Origin: Colius striatus
Lineage: Eukaryota; Chordata; Aves; Coliiformes; Coliidae
DNA length: 64,000 nucleotides
Direction of reading: 5' to 3'
Assembly (NCBI RefSeq): GCF_028858725.1
Contig: NC_084767.1
Location: forward strand, 18,429,895-18,493,894
The position numbers and the translations under genes were made by a program. Positions within the stretch are counted from its first letter, which is position 1. Each line of letters opens with the position of its first letter. Shown here in pieces: positions 10,321 through 21,606 of the stretch. The notes beneath the pieces are model-generated. The model had not been told where the DNA came from, made no database searches, and worked only from the letters and a program-made list of their open reading frames with translations.

Positions 10321-13300
10321 CTGGTAATAGTATCTGGGGAAAAAAAGTGGCAAGTTAAATACTATCAGTAAAGTGTCAGATTCTCAAGTGTAAGAGGAGG
10401 CCCGTTGGTCTGAGAAGCTGTTCAGATGTTCCATAGATACCTACACTATCATTTGTTTGGAGGAATCTGAATCTTGTAGGTCAACTGGCAGTGAGAAGAG
10501 AACAATCATTTGGAGTGTAAGTACATTCCTAATGAAAAAGAGCATCACCTGAAAGACTCCTTGAGCAGAAATGAAAATATCCAGCATAAAGCACCCCATC
10601 ACCTTTAGGCAGACTAATTCCTGATCCCCAGGCTCCTCTAGAAAAGCAGTTAACAAAACTAAACTATTGTTCTGACAGCAACACTTGATTCCTGAGATCC
10701 ACTCACCTATCAAGTACAACCTACATTTTGTACTACCACAGCTCTCTTGGGCACATGACTTAACCTCCTTGTTCTTTCATCTGCACAGAAGCATCAGATG
10801 ATTGTCATTAATTAATACATACACACACTTAGAAGCACTTCCTTGCATTCTTGATGGTGTATGTAACCCAACCAGTAACAAAGCAGGAGAGTATTTGGAC
10901 CTGGGAGACCAAAAATCCATTGAAAATTTGTGTATATTCAGTATTTTTGATAGTTATTACGCTTATGCAGTATCTCTGTATTAAACTAAAACAGCATACA
11001 TGACAATGTAACTTGCAGCAAACTTGCAGACATCGTCTGTCAAGAACTACTTTAAACTGAGGAAGACATGTGCCATCCAGTGGCACACGGAGAAACTTCA
11101 AGAGAGATGAGAATGTGAGGGGATTTTACCTCCATGGTAGCAACGAGGTAGTTTTGTACACAGTTCTCATTTTTGTTTAACAAAAACATAGGAAGTGGAG
11201 AAAGCAGCTTCCCCTGCGTTAAGGATCTCAGGAGAAAAAAACCAAAAACTTTTAGAAAGAAACTGGTAATCTTTCAGAAATTCAGAAATCTATTACTTCA
11301 ACCGCTTTGAGGGGAAAAAATTACTGCACGATGAAGAGCTCAGTTTAGCTGAGCAAGATATACACCACACCAGTGATGAAAGCTGAAGTCAGATATATTA
11401 ATCCTAGAAATTTTTTACTCAACAGGCTGGTATCTTTTTTTAGGGATTTTCCACATCAGCAGGGAAGCTGAAAGCCATGTTTAGGAGGAATTCAAAGAGG
11501 TGCAGATATTCCCAGTTACCTCGTAGCACCTTCTGGCCCTAATGATCTAACCCATGAAATAGCTAGACTGTATTAATTGCTAGGCTAAAGATCCTTACAG
11601 GAGAAAACATTTGTATTTTGTTAGTGAAGTGCTGTTGTAGCAGCACGTGAAGTCACAAATTTGAAGATTTCAAAATCTTTTACCTTGCTATTTTTCTGAA
11701 CATTCAGACTTTAAAAGCCTCCCATCAAATCTTTAAACACTCAATATACCCAGTTATCATCTGCACAGTGAGCCAATTCTATATTCTATTACCTTCAGGC
11801 ACTCCTTCAGGACGCTGGAACACTTCTGCGTTAACTGGAATTGGGTGACGCCTGGAAAGCCTCTGTTGTGGTGAAGCTCTGACAATGGAGCAAATTTCGT
11901 GTTTGCCACACAAAGGCTGGAAAGATAAATAACATTTCATTCACACAATCATTTCCATTGAAGAAATACTCTTCTAGGGTTCTTCCAAGGAAATGAGGGA
12001 TGACACACAGATTTCAGGAGACGTCATTAGAAAACAGACTATTTGTGTACACTGAATATGCCACCAGAAAAAGTGGTAGCTTCAAAGCTTACACATTATC
12101 TCCAGCTGACCTTCAGATGTTTGTAATACTATATAGCTTACATATATAGTATATTTCATACCAGCACGACAAAACTGAATTTGGAGAGTGCAACAAAATT
12201 AGAATCTTTAAAAATATTCTTTTCTCTGGACTTTGAGCAATAATTTCTGTTTCTAACTCAGAAGTGCAGAACAACTTCTTCCACGTATGGGCTTGTGGTA
12301 TTCAGGAATAGGTATTCCCCAGGTGAGGCTTAGCACAATGGTGACAAGTTAAGCTACAGGTCTGCCGAAGTACAAACATAAAGCAGTCACTGTCCAACTA
12401 AATAACAGACAACAATTCAAACTGACCAATGCTTGATGATTCACACAAAAGAAGTTCTATTGCTTCAAAAATATGATTTAGGACTCCAGTGATTACTGTC
12501 TTCAGCCTCCAAAAAGACCCTGATTCCTATTAACTCTAATTGTTAATTTAGTCTCCAAAAACTCAAGTATGCTTGCAAGAATGCTGGGAAAGCCAAGTGT
12601 ATTTTCCTGCCAAATAACCTGGTGCAAAGTTAAGCACTCTTTCTACTGTAATAGCTTCTCTTTTTTAGAAAAAAATGACAAATTGCTGATTTGGATGGGA
12701 GCTATGAAAGCAACAGACCCATCACTTCTGTTCCTGCAGAGAAAAGTGGCAGTACTGTATTACCTGCAAGGCCAAAGAGTTCAAACTGGCATTTAAATAC
12801 TGAGCTGAGTATAAAAGGTCTACTGCAGGTAAAGGCACTAGCTGCTGGTTTCACATTAGGAGATGATGTAAAAATACCCAGGCTTTTTGTTGTAGCTTTT
12901 CCAAAGCCCAGCTAATAGAATTTATCATGTAGTTTATTGTGCAATTTGTGTTGTAGCATAAGTACAGGATGAATTGGACTGTGCCATGATTTGTTTGGTT
13001 TTAATCATTTTTTAAAAAGTATCAGGACAGACACTAACATCTAGCTCTGCAGGTTGAACATAATCAAGATTTTTCAGGGCTTTCTCTTCCACCACGGTCA
13101 GAATGGTGGAACCCATTTGCTAAACAAAATTAGAGAAGAATTCAGTATCGGTTTCAAATTCTTTGCTGTTTATGATTAGTTCTAGAGTATTCCCCAATTA
13201 CACAATACTAGTCACAACTCTATTTAGAACTACTAATAGTTCTTTGGGTTTAAGTATTGAATTTCTATCATTCAGGTTTTTTTGGTCTTACGCTTTCCAA

Positions 13301-16300
13301 AATTAAGACAGTCTGTTTTCCACAGCACAGAACACATGCATTTTCGGTACCCTTCACAATAAGGGAACAAAGCACTTCCAACAACTTCTCTCATGTAACT
13401 TTTGTCACGATTCAAAACTCCCACTAAATTTTGTGCCTTTGCTAATCAGTGGGGTACAATGGGAACACTTACCACCACAGCATCTCCCTCTTTGGATGAC
13501 AATGCCTCTCCTGTTGGCCCCAGTGATTTGGCTGAGGTGTTTCCTGGGGCATCGAGCTGATCAAACCATGAGGTATCTTCTTCTAATACATTGGAATTTT
13601 TTTCTTTTTTCTTACACTTCAGCCTTTGGGATTTAGTAATTTGATTGTCAGGCTAATGGGTGAAACAATTACATGTTGTGTTATAAAGTGAATCTCTGTA
13701 GTGTGGTAAGCACTAACAAAAGACTCCCACATTTGTGAGCTCTACACAATCAATTTGGTACCACTGACACAGTGAGCCTGATAACCAGGGAGCACCCATA
13801 ACTACTACTGCTACCCAGATGTAGAGGTCAGCTACATCTTTCTGCCAATGTCTGCAAGGACTCATTTCAAGGGAATTGCTACATTTCTAGGTGGTGTCTT
13901 CCACCTATGCAAGGAAGGAGCAAGTCATTTGTGTTACAACCTGGCTTATTTATTAAAGATCTTTCACCTTTCTCTCTGGTCCTAACGGTGAAGGACAGCA
14001 CGTAACAGCTTTTAGGTCTGGAGTTCTCTCTCTTGCAGCTGTAATTTTACAGACTTTTTTTCCTGTGATAGATTTCCAACAAATTAATTAGCTTTGAGAC
14101 TAAGACCACAGCTACTCCCTAACTCTTGCCTTACAGGATGCTTCTCAGATGATTCCAAAGCCACCCATATAAACATACTTCCATCCTTCAGTATAATCCT
14201 CATTGCTTTCTCCCCACCAAGAGGGCTGGCTTTACTCCTCCCCCTTTTCTTGAGGAAACAAGGCTGCTTATTAATCTTAGGTTCACCTGGCTGTTTACTG
14301 CTAGACACACATACTGTGGGAGCAGAGGAACTGCATAATCACAGTAGTTTTTGCCAGCAGCAATTTCTGCTGCTATTATAGGCCGAATTAAGCAGGGGAA
14401 AATTATGTGGTACCTGGGCCAAAGCCAGAAGTGCATCAGCCACAGCTTCAAACTGTAGTTACATGAGGAACTCCTAAAATAGTATTTGTAAAGCTGATAT
14501 GAAACAAGTAAGGAGCATGACATTAACAGCCATTCCGGGATACATTAAATAAGAAACCTTAATTTTCATTGAGTATCACAGGTAATGAAGTGGAAAAATG
14601 AAGGGTTTGGGATTTTTCTGCTGTTCTCCTAACACATTAATTAGAACCAAATCTTATTTACAAGGAAGATCTTCAATTCACACTTTCCCCTCTAGACACC
14701 AATTTAGCTTAGCTTCTGCCCAGAGGTCAAATGACCAAGTGAGTGCCTGGCTCTGCTATTTTGCCATCATTCAAGATTGGGTAGAATATTCTTTTGTCTC
14801 ACAGCAAGTACAACTTCTTTCACTCATATTTTACCTGCCACAGTAGTTGAAACACTTAATGATGAAGTGTAACTGAAATTCGATGGTGTCTTCCTAGAAG
14901 AGGAGAAAAAAAAGTGACTATTCTGAACCAAAGCCAAAAAACAATCAAAGGAAATCATAGGAAAATATATAATGAGTGAAAAGGGATAAATCTTATTTTT
15001 TTTAAATACTGTTACTGAGTTATTTCATCACACACTACAGTTATTTGATAGTTTATAACCAAGTCACACAGCTTAATCTGAAGATATTTGCAATTTAAGA
15101 CCCATGGATGACACTCAAGTGCTCAACACTGAAGCATACTAGGACAGAACACGTTTAAGAAGGATGCAGGGGAAAATTAGGTTCACGAGAACATTTGGAT
15201 TAAATTATGTAGAGATCTGTAAGACTGGTATAAATAAGCTACGAATGGAAATGTTTGCATGTAGGACTGGAAACAGCAGCTTAAGGGTTAAAAGAAATTA
15301 CACTGTTTCTAGAAAAACACTCCTGTTTCTCAGATTTTTATGTCAGGATCTGAAGGCCGCACTGTGACAAGGCCATGTACATAAGACGCTTCACTGGGAT
15401 AAAACCACAGTCCACATGACTTGTCAACAAAAAACCCAGCATCCTAACACCAGGAGAGTGGCAGAAGGTTCACAGTGCATCACATACACCATTCTGCTGC
15501 CTGATAGGCACATATCCCAAATAAAGCCAAAACTGACACTGGGCAGTAATCTGACCTGAGATTTATGAAGGCTGAGGTCTCAGCAAGATTCTGAAGTGGA
15601 AGAGTGCCTCATATAAGCTTACAATTCCTAAAGAAGATAAAAATATCTGCCCAAAACCTAATTTTCTACCAGGCAAGCACAGAACAGCAGAGATTAAACA
15701 AGGAACTTGACAACTCTATATTTTTGATTGCACAGGTAATCCTGGCCAGACCAGCAGGGCACGCACACATCTTGCTGCCTGTGACCAAACAAAATCTGAC
15801 AGAATAAGTTCAACTGGATAAAAGCAACTTGTTTAGGGATGTTGTAAATAAATGCTCTCTTCCCCTTCCATAGAATCCTCCACTGAGTCTTCTTACATGG
15901 ATTTCCCTACAGCTGCACAACCAAAACAGAAGTCTGTAAGGCAAACTCTTACCCGACTTAAGGCACCAATTTCCAAGTGAGGACATAGGTAGCTGAAACT
16001 CAACATAAGTGTTTGCAGGATCAGAGGCTTATTCATCCTGGCCTTCCTTTTAAACGTCAATGAAAAAGAGAAAAACCTGAACATTTAGGTGCATCAAAGA
16101 GTCTGCTTTGCAGATTACCTTCCAGTGTATTTGGCTTGAAAATCCTCCGGTACAGTTTCTAAAAAACATAAAAGCTAAACTTTAAAAGAAAAAGCTAAGC
16201 AGGCCAAACATTTTAGTGTAGACTGAATTATGAAGTAAAGTCCTAGAAGCAAATACAGACCCCTAACAGAGCACTGTTCTCCATTTATGCAGACATGCAT

Positions 16301-19300
16301 TAAATGAAATTATCATGACATATTTTATACAGGTTTCTTGCACTAGAGTGAAATTTGTTTACATATATATTTTGAGGTATTGTAGAAAAGAATTACCTAA
16401 TATAGCAGAAAGATTTGAGATCTGTGGTATCTTATCTATGGTCACTGCTTTGCTGGAGTCCAGGAGAGTAGAGTTCTTGTACTTGCCAGAGTCCTCAGGG
16501 TGAAAATTACTTCTTTCTGGACATAAAATATGTAAGTGCAAGCTTCTCATGCTGAAATTCATTCAGTTATTAAATTTGTGACCAAACTGAAAGCAATCAC
16601 ATTTGCGAGATGGGAACTTTAAAGCAAAGTGAAAGCACTGTCTTGGCTCAAACAGCTGTAGAAAATTTTGGGAGGAATTTAACCCAAAGCAGATTTTTTG
16701 GTCGACCCCATTAAACAGGTCATGTCCACAGTGAATATTTACAGTTTCTGTCAAATTCAAATCATGACAGAACCCAATTCACATTGCGTTGGAAGACCAG
16801 ATCATAGAATCATAGAATGGTAGGGGTTGGAAGGGATCTTTAGAGATCATCTAGTCCAACCCCCCTACCAAAGCAGGTTCACCTAGATCAGGTCGCACAG
16901 GAACATGTCCAGGCCGGTCTTGAAGAGACTCCACACCCTCCCTTGTCCTGTTGCTAGCTACAATAGAAAAAAAGGATGCCCCAGCCTCTTGACACCCACC
17001 ATCTTAAGCACAGGCTGGCTTATAGCAAAGGTCTGACGTGGTTACACCAAGAGAAGCCACTAGTCTGTCTATTGTAGACAGTTCCCCCACACTTTCAACA
17101 ACAAATAAAGCTCAAAAACCCCAGAAGTCTCACCTGAACCATCATCTCTGAATATTTCAGGTGACGGGCAACTGTTCAGGCTGTCACTAGTACTGGTGTT
17201 ATAATGTGCAGTTGAATCTACATCTAAACATTCTATGAGAAAGGTTGAAACACCTGTGGGAAGAGTCATTCCTGTACCTACACAGAAAGAGACAAAAAAG
17301 GTGGCTACAAAAAAAATAATCTATAAACCATCAGGATTTCTTTATTTAAGTTTCATTCCTGTAGTAACTATTGTCAAGTCAGTATCTTATACAGATTTAT
17401 AACACAGTTAAAGAAGAAACTAAACAAAGGGCATCCTGAAGCTCAGTTTACACTACTATAAACTAATGGAAGACACTTTGCTCACCCAAGGCTCACTAGA
17501 AATACCTGAAGAATTCAGCTTCTGGTAAGGTAATTCTTGGGCAGGTCTGTTTTCAGGACAAGATATTTAGGCACAAGACTTAAAAAATGCAGGTTTGAGT
17601 AAACTGAAGAATTCATGTCAACAACTAGTTCTGTTGATGATAAAATCAAGGTCATGTGGCTTTCCACAGGCTGAGTTCAACACCGTCTCAGAACTTCTAG
17701 GTCTCCTACCCCATTTGTGCTGCATACAATTGATACACGTGATACACGTGTGCTGGACCAAGAGGCAGAAGCCCACCCAGTGGTCCCAAAACCCATACTT
17801 TCTAACAGCAGAGTCAGAATCAGTGCAAGAACAGCACACAAGTACTTTTATAGAAATATAGTTTAAATTATACAACAAAATTGTTTTAATAATACAATGT
17901 TTTGCCTTTATACTCACTTGAAGTCATTTCAGCATATTCCAAACTATGTTTGCTTTCAGAGTTGATTATCTGGGATTCCTAAAGTTAAATGATCAATACA
18001 AACAACCTGAGAAAACTGGACATAGACAGCAAAACGCACTTAAATGTATTCCTACCTTAGTAGATACTCAGAAACTTACCGCCTGGTACTTCACCAGTTC
18101 AATTTGCTATTCACAGTTTAGTTTGTACCAGGTTTTTTCATGCATCATCAACAAATCTGCAACCTGACTTATAGCTCCACAATTCGTCAAGAATACACAG
18201 TAGTTTGATCCTACAGTCTTTGCTGGATGACACTTCCAGGGAAGGCATAGTGACAGCAACTGAAGTGACAGCAGTGGTGAAGTGAATTTCCCTGCCTTTT
18301 CATTATTTTTTTGAGAGGCCCAATTCATGCTGTTCACTTTCAGAATCCTAGATCATGTCTATAAATACATAAAACTGACATGTGTATGTAGCATATCCTA
18401 CAAAACTAAGCCTTTTCAGGAAACATAAGTAATTGGGGGACTCTTTCTTTAGAGTTAACATTTTAAAGAAAAGTAGCTTTGCAGCAATATCTCGAGCCCT
18501 TAGCTGTAGCAGATTTCAGTTCAAACACACCTGGTGAACTATTTTCTTGCCATCACAGCTTTAACGGGCCTGTTATACTCCTGCTCGGTCATCTCAGAAT
18601 ATTTTATTCCAGTTCTACTAGAGTGAGGAAGGGTATAACAGTGACTTGCCAAGGGTCTGTGTCATAACTAGAAAGTGAGCAATTCTCTGGAATCACTATA
18701 ATGAGCTACTTTTCCACACAACACAATTGTTACAGCCTTTCCTCGTTAAGGGTAATTAGTATGGATGTTTTCCCATGCTACCAATAGCTCCCACAGCTTT
18801 TATTCTAACCACAGACATGGTAAAATGACACCAAAACACAGGACAAGGTTCAGCCTGAAAAATGTATGCTCACACACAGATAACTCATAGAAGATTAAAA
18901 AATGAATTTACACACCACATTTCTTTTATTTATCCTTCTTAAATTACTAGCTGACCAAGAACAAGGCAGTTGTTACCTTCTGCAGTGCAGGGCTTTCTTC
19001 TATTGTCTCTTCTTTTTTTCCCAAGTCTGTTGCTTCTTTAACACTCACTTGATTGCTGCAGTTGAAGAACAGAGCTAAGCGCAGTACACAGAGCTACCCT
19101 GTTCTAGAAGAAGGCAACAAAACCTACAAAATGTCTCTATGAGGTGACAACAATCTGCCAGACATGGACTCACTGAAAATTCAGACTGTGCATCAAGACA
19201 TGTGCAAGCAAAACAATATAAATTATTGGTCTGTGTCAATCTTGGTGTATTTGAATGAGTTCTAACAGACCTTTGATTGCATGAATCGCTCACTTCGCTG

Positions 19301-20845
19301 ACTTCATGAACTTCCTTAATTTTTGGTAGGGTTTTCACATTGAACTGTCTCTTCAGGCCTAGGGAAGATTAAGTACTTAATTCAGTAATTTTAGTTTTAA
19401 TATTAGAATTTAGATAATTCTTTCTAATAGGGCTTCTTTAGCTACTCTCCCAGAGATGTATTTTGTTCTCCTAAAACCAATTTTATAAGCTTTGTTTTAT
19501 TTTTGGTACCCAGGAGCTAGAAAAACCCAAACTTTCTACAGTTACACTTTGATGGCAAGTTAAAAAGAACATCCATCCCCATACCAAAGAAGGACTGCAT
19601 GCCCTAGCACTGCAGAGTCCTTCAAGCTAAAACTCCCAGGGAGCTCAGGACAGGACAGTGTATGAGCAGGACTCATCCTTTTCCCTCTTTCTTCCTTCCA
19701 TATTTAAGTATGAAAAACAAACAGACCTCAAGGTTGCTAGTCACACCAAGCAGGTATGCAAGAGTAACAAATATCTGTGAGAGCAGGAGGCAGCAGAACA
19801 GGATCGAGATAGAAAATAACGTTCATCATAACCATAACTGTAATTTAAAGTCTTACCTTTGTGTCTAATTTGTGTCTATTTAATAAACTTTATCATATAT
19901 TCTGCTTCATGCAAAGTCTTACCTTTAAATTACCAAGATCAGTGCAGGACCAAGACATCCCACACTGGTCTTTACTAAGTCCCACTATTACTGTCAGCCA
20001 TCCCTCGAATCCCATACCTTCCCCTCAGACTGTTATGTTTCGGTAAAGATCTCCAATTCTTATCTTGAGATCTCCCCAACTGCATTCAACAATGTGTCTG
20101 CTCCTCCGGAGAAACAGCTTTAAGCAACTTTATCAAGCATCCTCTCAAAGGTGGGCAAAGGTTTTGTCGTGCCATTTGTAAAGGACATGATGGGGGTCCA
20201 CCTTACAAAAGGAAAAATCCTGTTCATTACTAACAGCTAAAACAGAGGAACTGGTCGTTTCCAGATCAGCTCCTTGCTTTCTCCACCCCGTGAAGGACAT
20301 GGATAGCATCAAGACCACTTCCCAGCCTCATGCAGGGCCATCTAGCAGGACAGGGTGAAAAGCCCAGCGCTATACAGTTGCGGGGGATGCTAAAGCCACA
20401 CATTTATCTGACAACTACTAATAAGAACCATGCCCAGACAGCAGGCTCGCCTGACCGCCACCCCTACCCGCTCCTCAAACTGCCGTGAAAACACACGTAT
20501 CGGACAAACCACAGCCCTGGGCGCCCTCGCCGCGCCCGCCTTCACCCCGGTACGCCCTGGCCGTAGCCCAGCCGCCTCCCCGCCGGCGCGACTCAGCCTC
20601 CCGACCACGCCCGGCCTCGCGGGACCAGGAGAAGGCCGGCGGCACGAGGCGAAACGCTTACAGCCGGGCTCCGGCCCGCGGGGGGCCGCGTTCCCGAAAA
20701 GGCGCCGCCGGCACGGCTGGGAAGCGCCGGCGCGGCTGCCGGCCCTGCCCGGGGGAGCGGCCGCTCCAGGCAGCGGCGACTCGCGGCGCTTCTTCCGCGG
20801 TGCCTTCCCGAGCCGCCAGGCGCTCTGCCGGCGGGACCACTCCAT
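10250..20845 (-). CDS. MEIKIN: MEIKIN, meiotic kinetochore factor (12 exons, 357 aa model)
   Basis: Joined minus-strand exons: 20662-20845, 19271-19358, 18977-19055, 17918-17969, 17134-17277, 16397-16516, 16119-16158, 14835-14893, 14414-14445, 13039-13119, 11793-11916, 10250-10320. All junctions are GT-AG, phases match, and the frame is open for 357 codons, which is hard to get by chance. The protein is Ser/Thr-rich and basic at the N-terminus, with no membrane segment. Position between FNIP1 and ACSL6 on the same strand, and length (human protein 373 aa), identify it as MEIKIN rather than any sequence signature I can cite. MEIKIN acts at meiosis I kinetochores, binds CENP-C through its C-terminal part and recruits PLK1 to protect centromeric cohesin. 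EIFR at residues 175-178 fits the separase consensus ExxR. No S-T-P polo-box site is seen; KTP occurs at 237-239. Acceptors of exons 9 and 12 are uncertain. Confidence 0.72.
11793..11916 (-). CDS. MEIKIN: MEIKIN exon 11
   Basis: A 124-bp exon with acceptor TCTTTCCAG and donor GTAATA. It encodes PLCGKHEICSIVRASPQQRL, then SRRHPIPVNAEVFQRPEG. It is the most protein-like exon of the gene and probably belongs to the conserved C-terminal kinetochore-targeting region. Confidence 0.7.
13039..13119 (-). CDS. MEIKIN: MEIKIN exon 10
   Basis: An 81-bp, phase 0-0 exon with acceptor TTTTGTTTAG and donor GTTAGT. It encodes QMGSTILTVVEEKALKNLDY and then VQPAELD. Without splicing at this donor, a stop would follow at 13012-13014. 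Confidence 0.65.
14414..14445 (-). CDS. MEIKIN: MEIKIN exon 9 (acceptor uncertain)
   Basis: The donor is GTACCA. The acceptor TTTGAAG at 14446 keeps the frame and gives AVADALLALAQ. A stronger-looking acceptor ACTACAG lies 7 nt upstream (exon to 14452) but joins exon 8 to an immediate stop. The longer version would read FEAVADALLALAQ only if an unseen extra exon corrected the phase. Confidence 0.45.
14835..14893 (-). CDS. MEIKIN: MEIKIN exon 8
   Basis: A 59-bp exon with a strong acceptor CTCCTCTTCTAG and donor GTAAAA. In the phase set by exon 7 it encodes KTPSNFSYTSSLSVSTTVA, typical of a disordered phospho-rich region. The other two frames are stopped or look less natural. Confidence 0.65.
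16119..16158 (-). CDS. MEIKIN: MEIKIN exon 7
   Basis: A 40-bp exon with a T-rich acceptor ending TTTTTTAG and donor GTAATC. It encodes TVPEDFQAKYTG and ends in phase 2. Confidence 0.62.
16397..16516 (-). CDS. MEIKIN: MEIKIN exon 6
   Basis: A 120-bp exon with acceptor TATGTCCAG and donor GTAATT. It encodes RSNFHPEDSGKYKNSTLLDS and then an Ile/Leu-containing segment ending ISNLSAIL. The phases (2 nt in, 1 nt out) fit both neighbours. Confidence 0.7.
16801..17007 (-). mobile_element. CR1 retrotransposon 3' fragment
   Basis: The sequence starts ATCATAGAATCATAGAATGG, the complement of a CR1 3' tail, followed by TAGAGATCATCTAGTCCAAC and the typical CR1 3' region. It ends near 17007, so it is heavily 5'-truncated. 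It sits in a MEIKIN intron in the same orientation as the gene and closely resembles the 3' part of the copy at 28815-29733. Confidence 0.9.
17134..17277 (-). CDS. MEIKIN: MEIKIN exon 5 (contains candidate separase site)
   Basis: A 144-bp exon with acceptor CTGTGTAG and donor GTGAGA. It encodes TFLIECLDVDSTAH, a Ser/Thr-rich stretch, then CPSPEIFRDDGS. E175-I-F-R178 matches the separase ExxR consensus and follows an SP phosphorylation-type dipeptide. Confidence 0.72.
17918..17969 (-). CDS. MEIKIN: MEIKIN exon 4
   Basis: A 52-bp exon with acceptor AATCCCAG and donor GTGAGTAT. It encodes IINSESKHSLEYAEMTS and ends in phase 1. Confidence 0.68.
18977..19055 (-). CDS. MEIKIN: MEIKIN exon 3
   Basis: The acceptor ends AACTGCAG and the donor is GTAACA. 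It encodes NQVSVKEATDLGKKEETIEE followed by SPALQK, an acidic, lysine-rich segment. It ends in phase 0. Confidence 0.7.
19271..19358 (-). CDS. MEIKIN: MEIKIN exon 2
   Basis: The acceptor is CTTCCCTAG and the donor GTCTGT. Phase 1 to phase 2. It encodes LKRQFNVKTLPKIKEV and a charged stretch ending DSCNQ. The last two bases join to exon 3 as a Ser codon. Confidence 0.7.
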
Positions 20846-21380
20846 GGCAGCCGCGTCCCAGCAGCAGCCTCCGCGAGGCGGGAGCAGACGGGCCGGCGAC
20901 GGGCAGGGTCTGTGCTAAGGGGCCGATAACCGCCGCCCAGCCTCGCGCCCCCTGGACCGGTGCCAACCGCCCCCACCGGCCGCAGAAGCCGCCCCCGCCG
21001 CCTCCAGCCCGCATGCGCGGCGCCACCGGCCGCGGCCGCCAGCAGGCGGCGCTACCAGCCCGCGGCGCCCGGCCGCTCTCGGGGGCGCGCAGGGAGCGCC
21101 GGGGCGCGTCCCCGCCCGCGTTATCCGCAGGGCTCGCGCCTGAAGGGTTGTGTGTTGAACGAAGATAAATTAGTGCAGAGTGCGGTTTTGAACGGGGCCT
21201 GGAGGAGAGTGAGCGGGGCCGGGGCGAAGGAGCTGGGTAGGGTGTCGGCTTTGACCCGGCCAGCAGCCGCCGCTCTCTGATGCAGAGTCCAAGTGCGTCA
21301 TGGTGCATGAGCAGCGCTGCCCGGCCCCGCTGGCGGCCTCGGCGCGGGGCACTGCTCTGGCTGCTCTGTTCCACGGGTGC
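20440..21380 (-). promoter_or_regulatory. MEIKIN: CpG island and promoter of MEIKIN
   Basis: A GC- and CpG-rich block surrounds MEIKIN exon 1 and extends about 500 bp upstream of its ATG. It separates the MEIKIN start from the presumed 3' end of ACSL6. A CpG island for a meiosis gene fits regulation by promoter methylation, but this is inference. The boundaries are judged by eye. The long open frames on both strands are GC artefacts. Confidence 0.75.
20662..20845 (-). CDS. MEIKIN: MEIKIN exon 1
   Basis: The start ATG (20843-20845) opens MEWSRRQSAWRLGKAPRKKR, a basic N-terminus, and 61 codons plus one base run to a strong donor GTAAGCG. The exon is in a CpG island. An upstream ATG in another frame does not join to exon 2, so this start was chosen. 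Confidence 0.7.
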
Positions 21381-21600
21381 GGGCGGACAGATTCGCGTTT
21401 AGAATATTACAGCGATCGAAACTGTATTCCGTTTATCGATCAGCCCTCGCGTTTCAGCTTAGGTTTATAGAGCACCGTAATGCCACTGCTACGTCAACGG
21501 GAAGAAACTGAGATCATTCTTGGGCTTTCCTGGGTTTCCACGTGAAGGGAGAGATGCAGATGCACAGAAAAACTGGAATAAAGGCTGAGTGCTTTTAAAC

Positions 21601-21606
21601 TTTATT
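21601..21606 (-). terminator. ACSL6: Most distal candidate ACSL6 poly(A) signal (AATAAA)
   Basis: This is the last minus-strand AATAAA before the MEIKIN CpG island, about 4.7 kb past the ACSL6 stop codon. Several earlier hexamers could be used instead. A plus-strand AATAAA lies just beside it at about 21578. Confidence 0.35.

Noticed and set aside
20485-21374. Open frames of 227 and 238 codons on both strands near the MEIKIN promoter
   Set aside because: They lie in a CpG island, overlap each other on opposite strands and in several frames, and are Ala/Arg/Pro/Gly-rich. This is the usual effect of few AT-rich stop codons in GC-rich DNA. Only the frame starting at 20845 joins to the exon chain.
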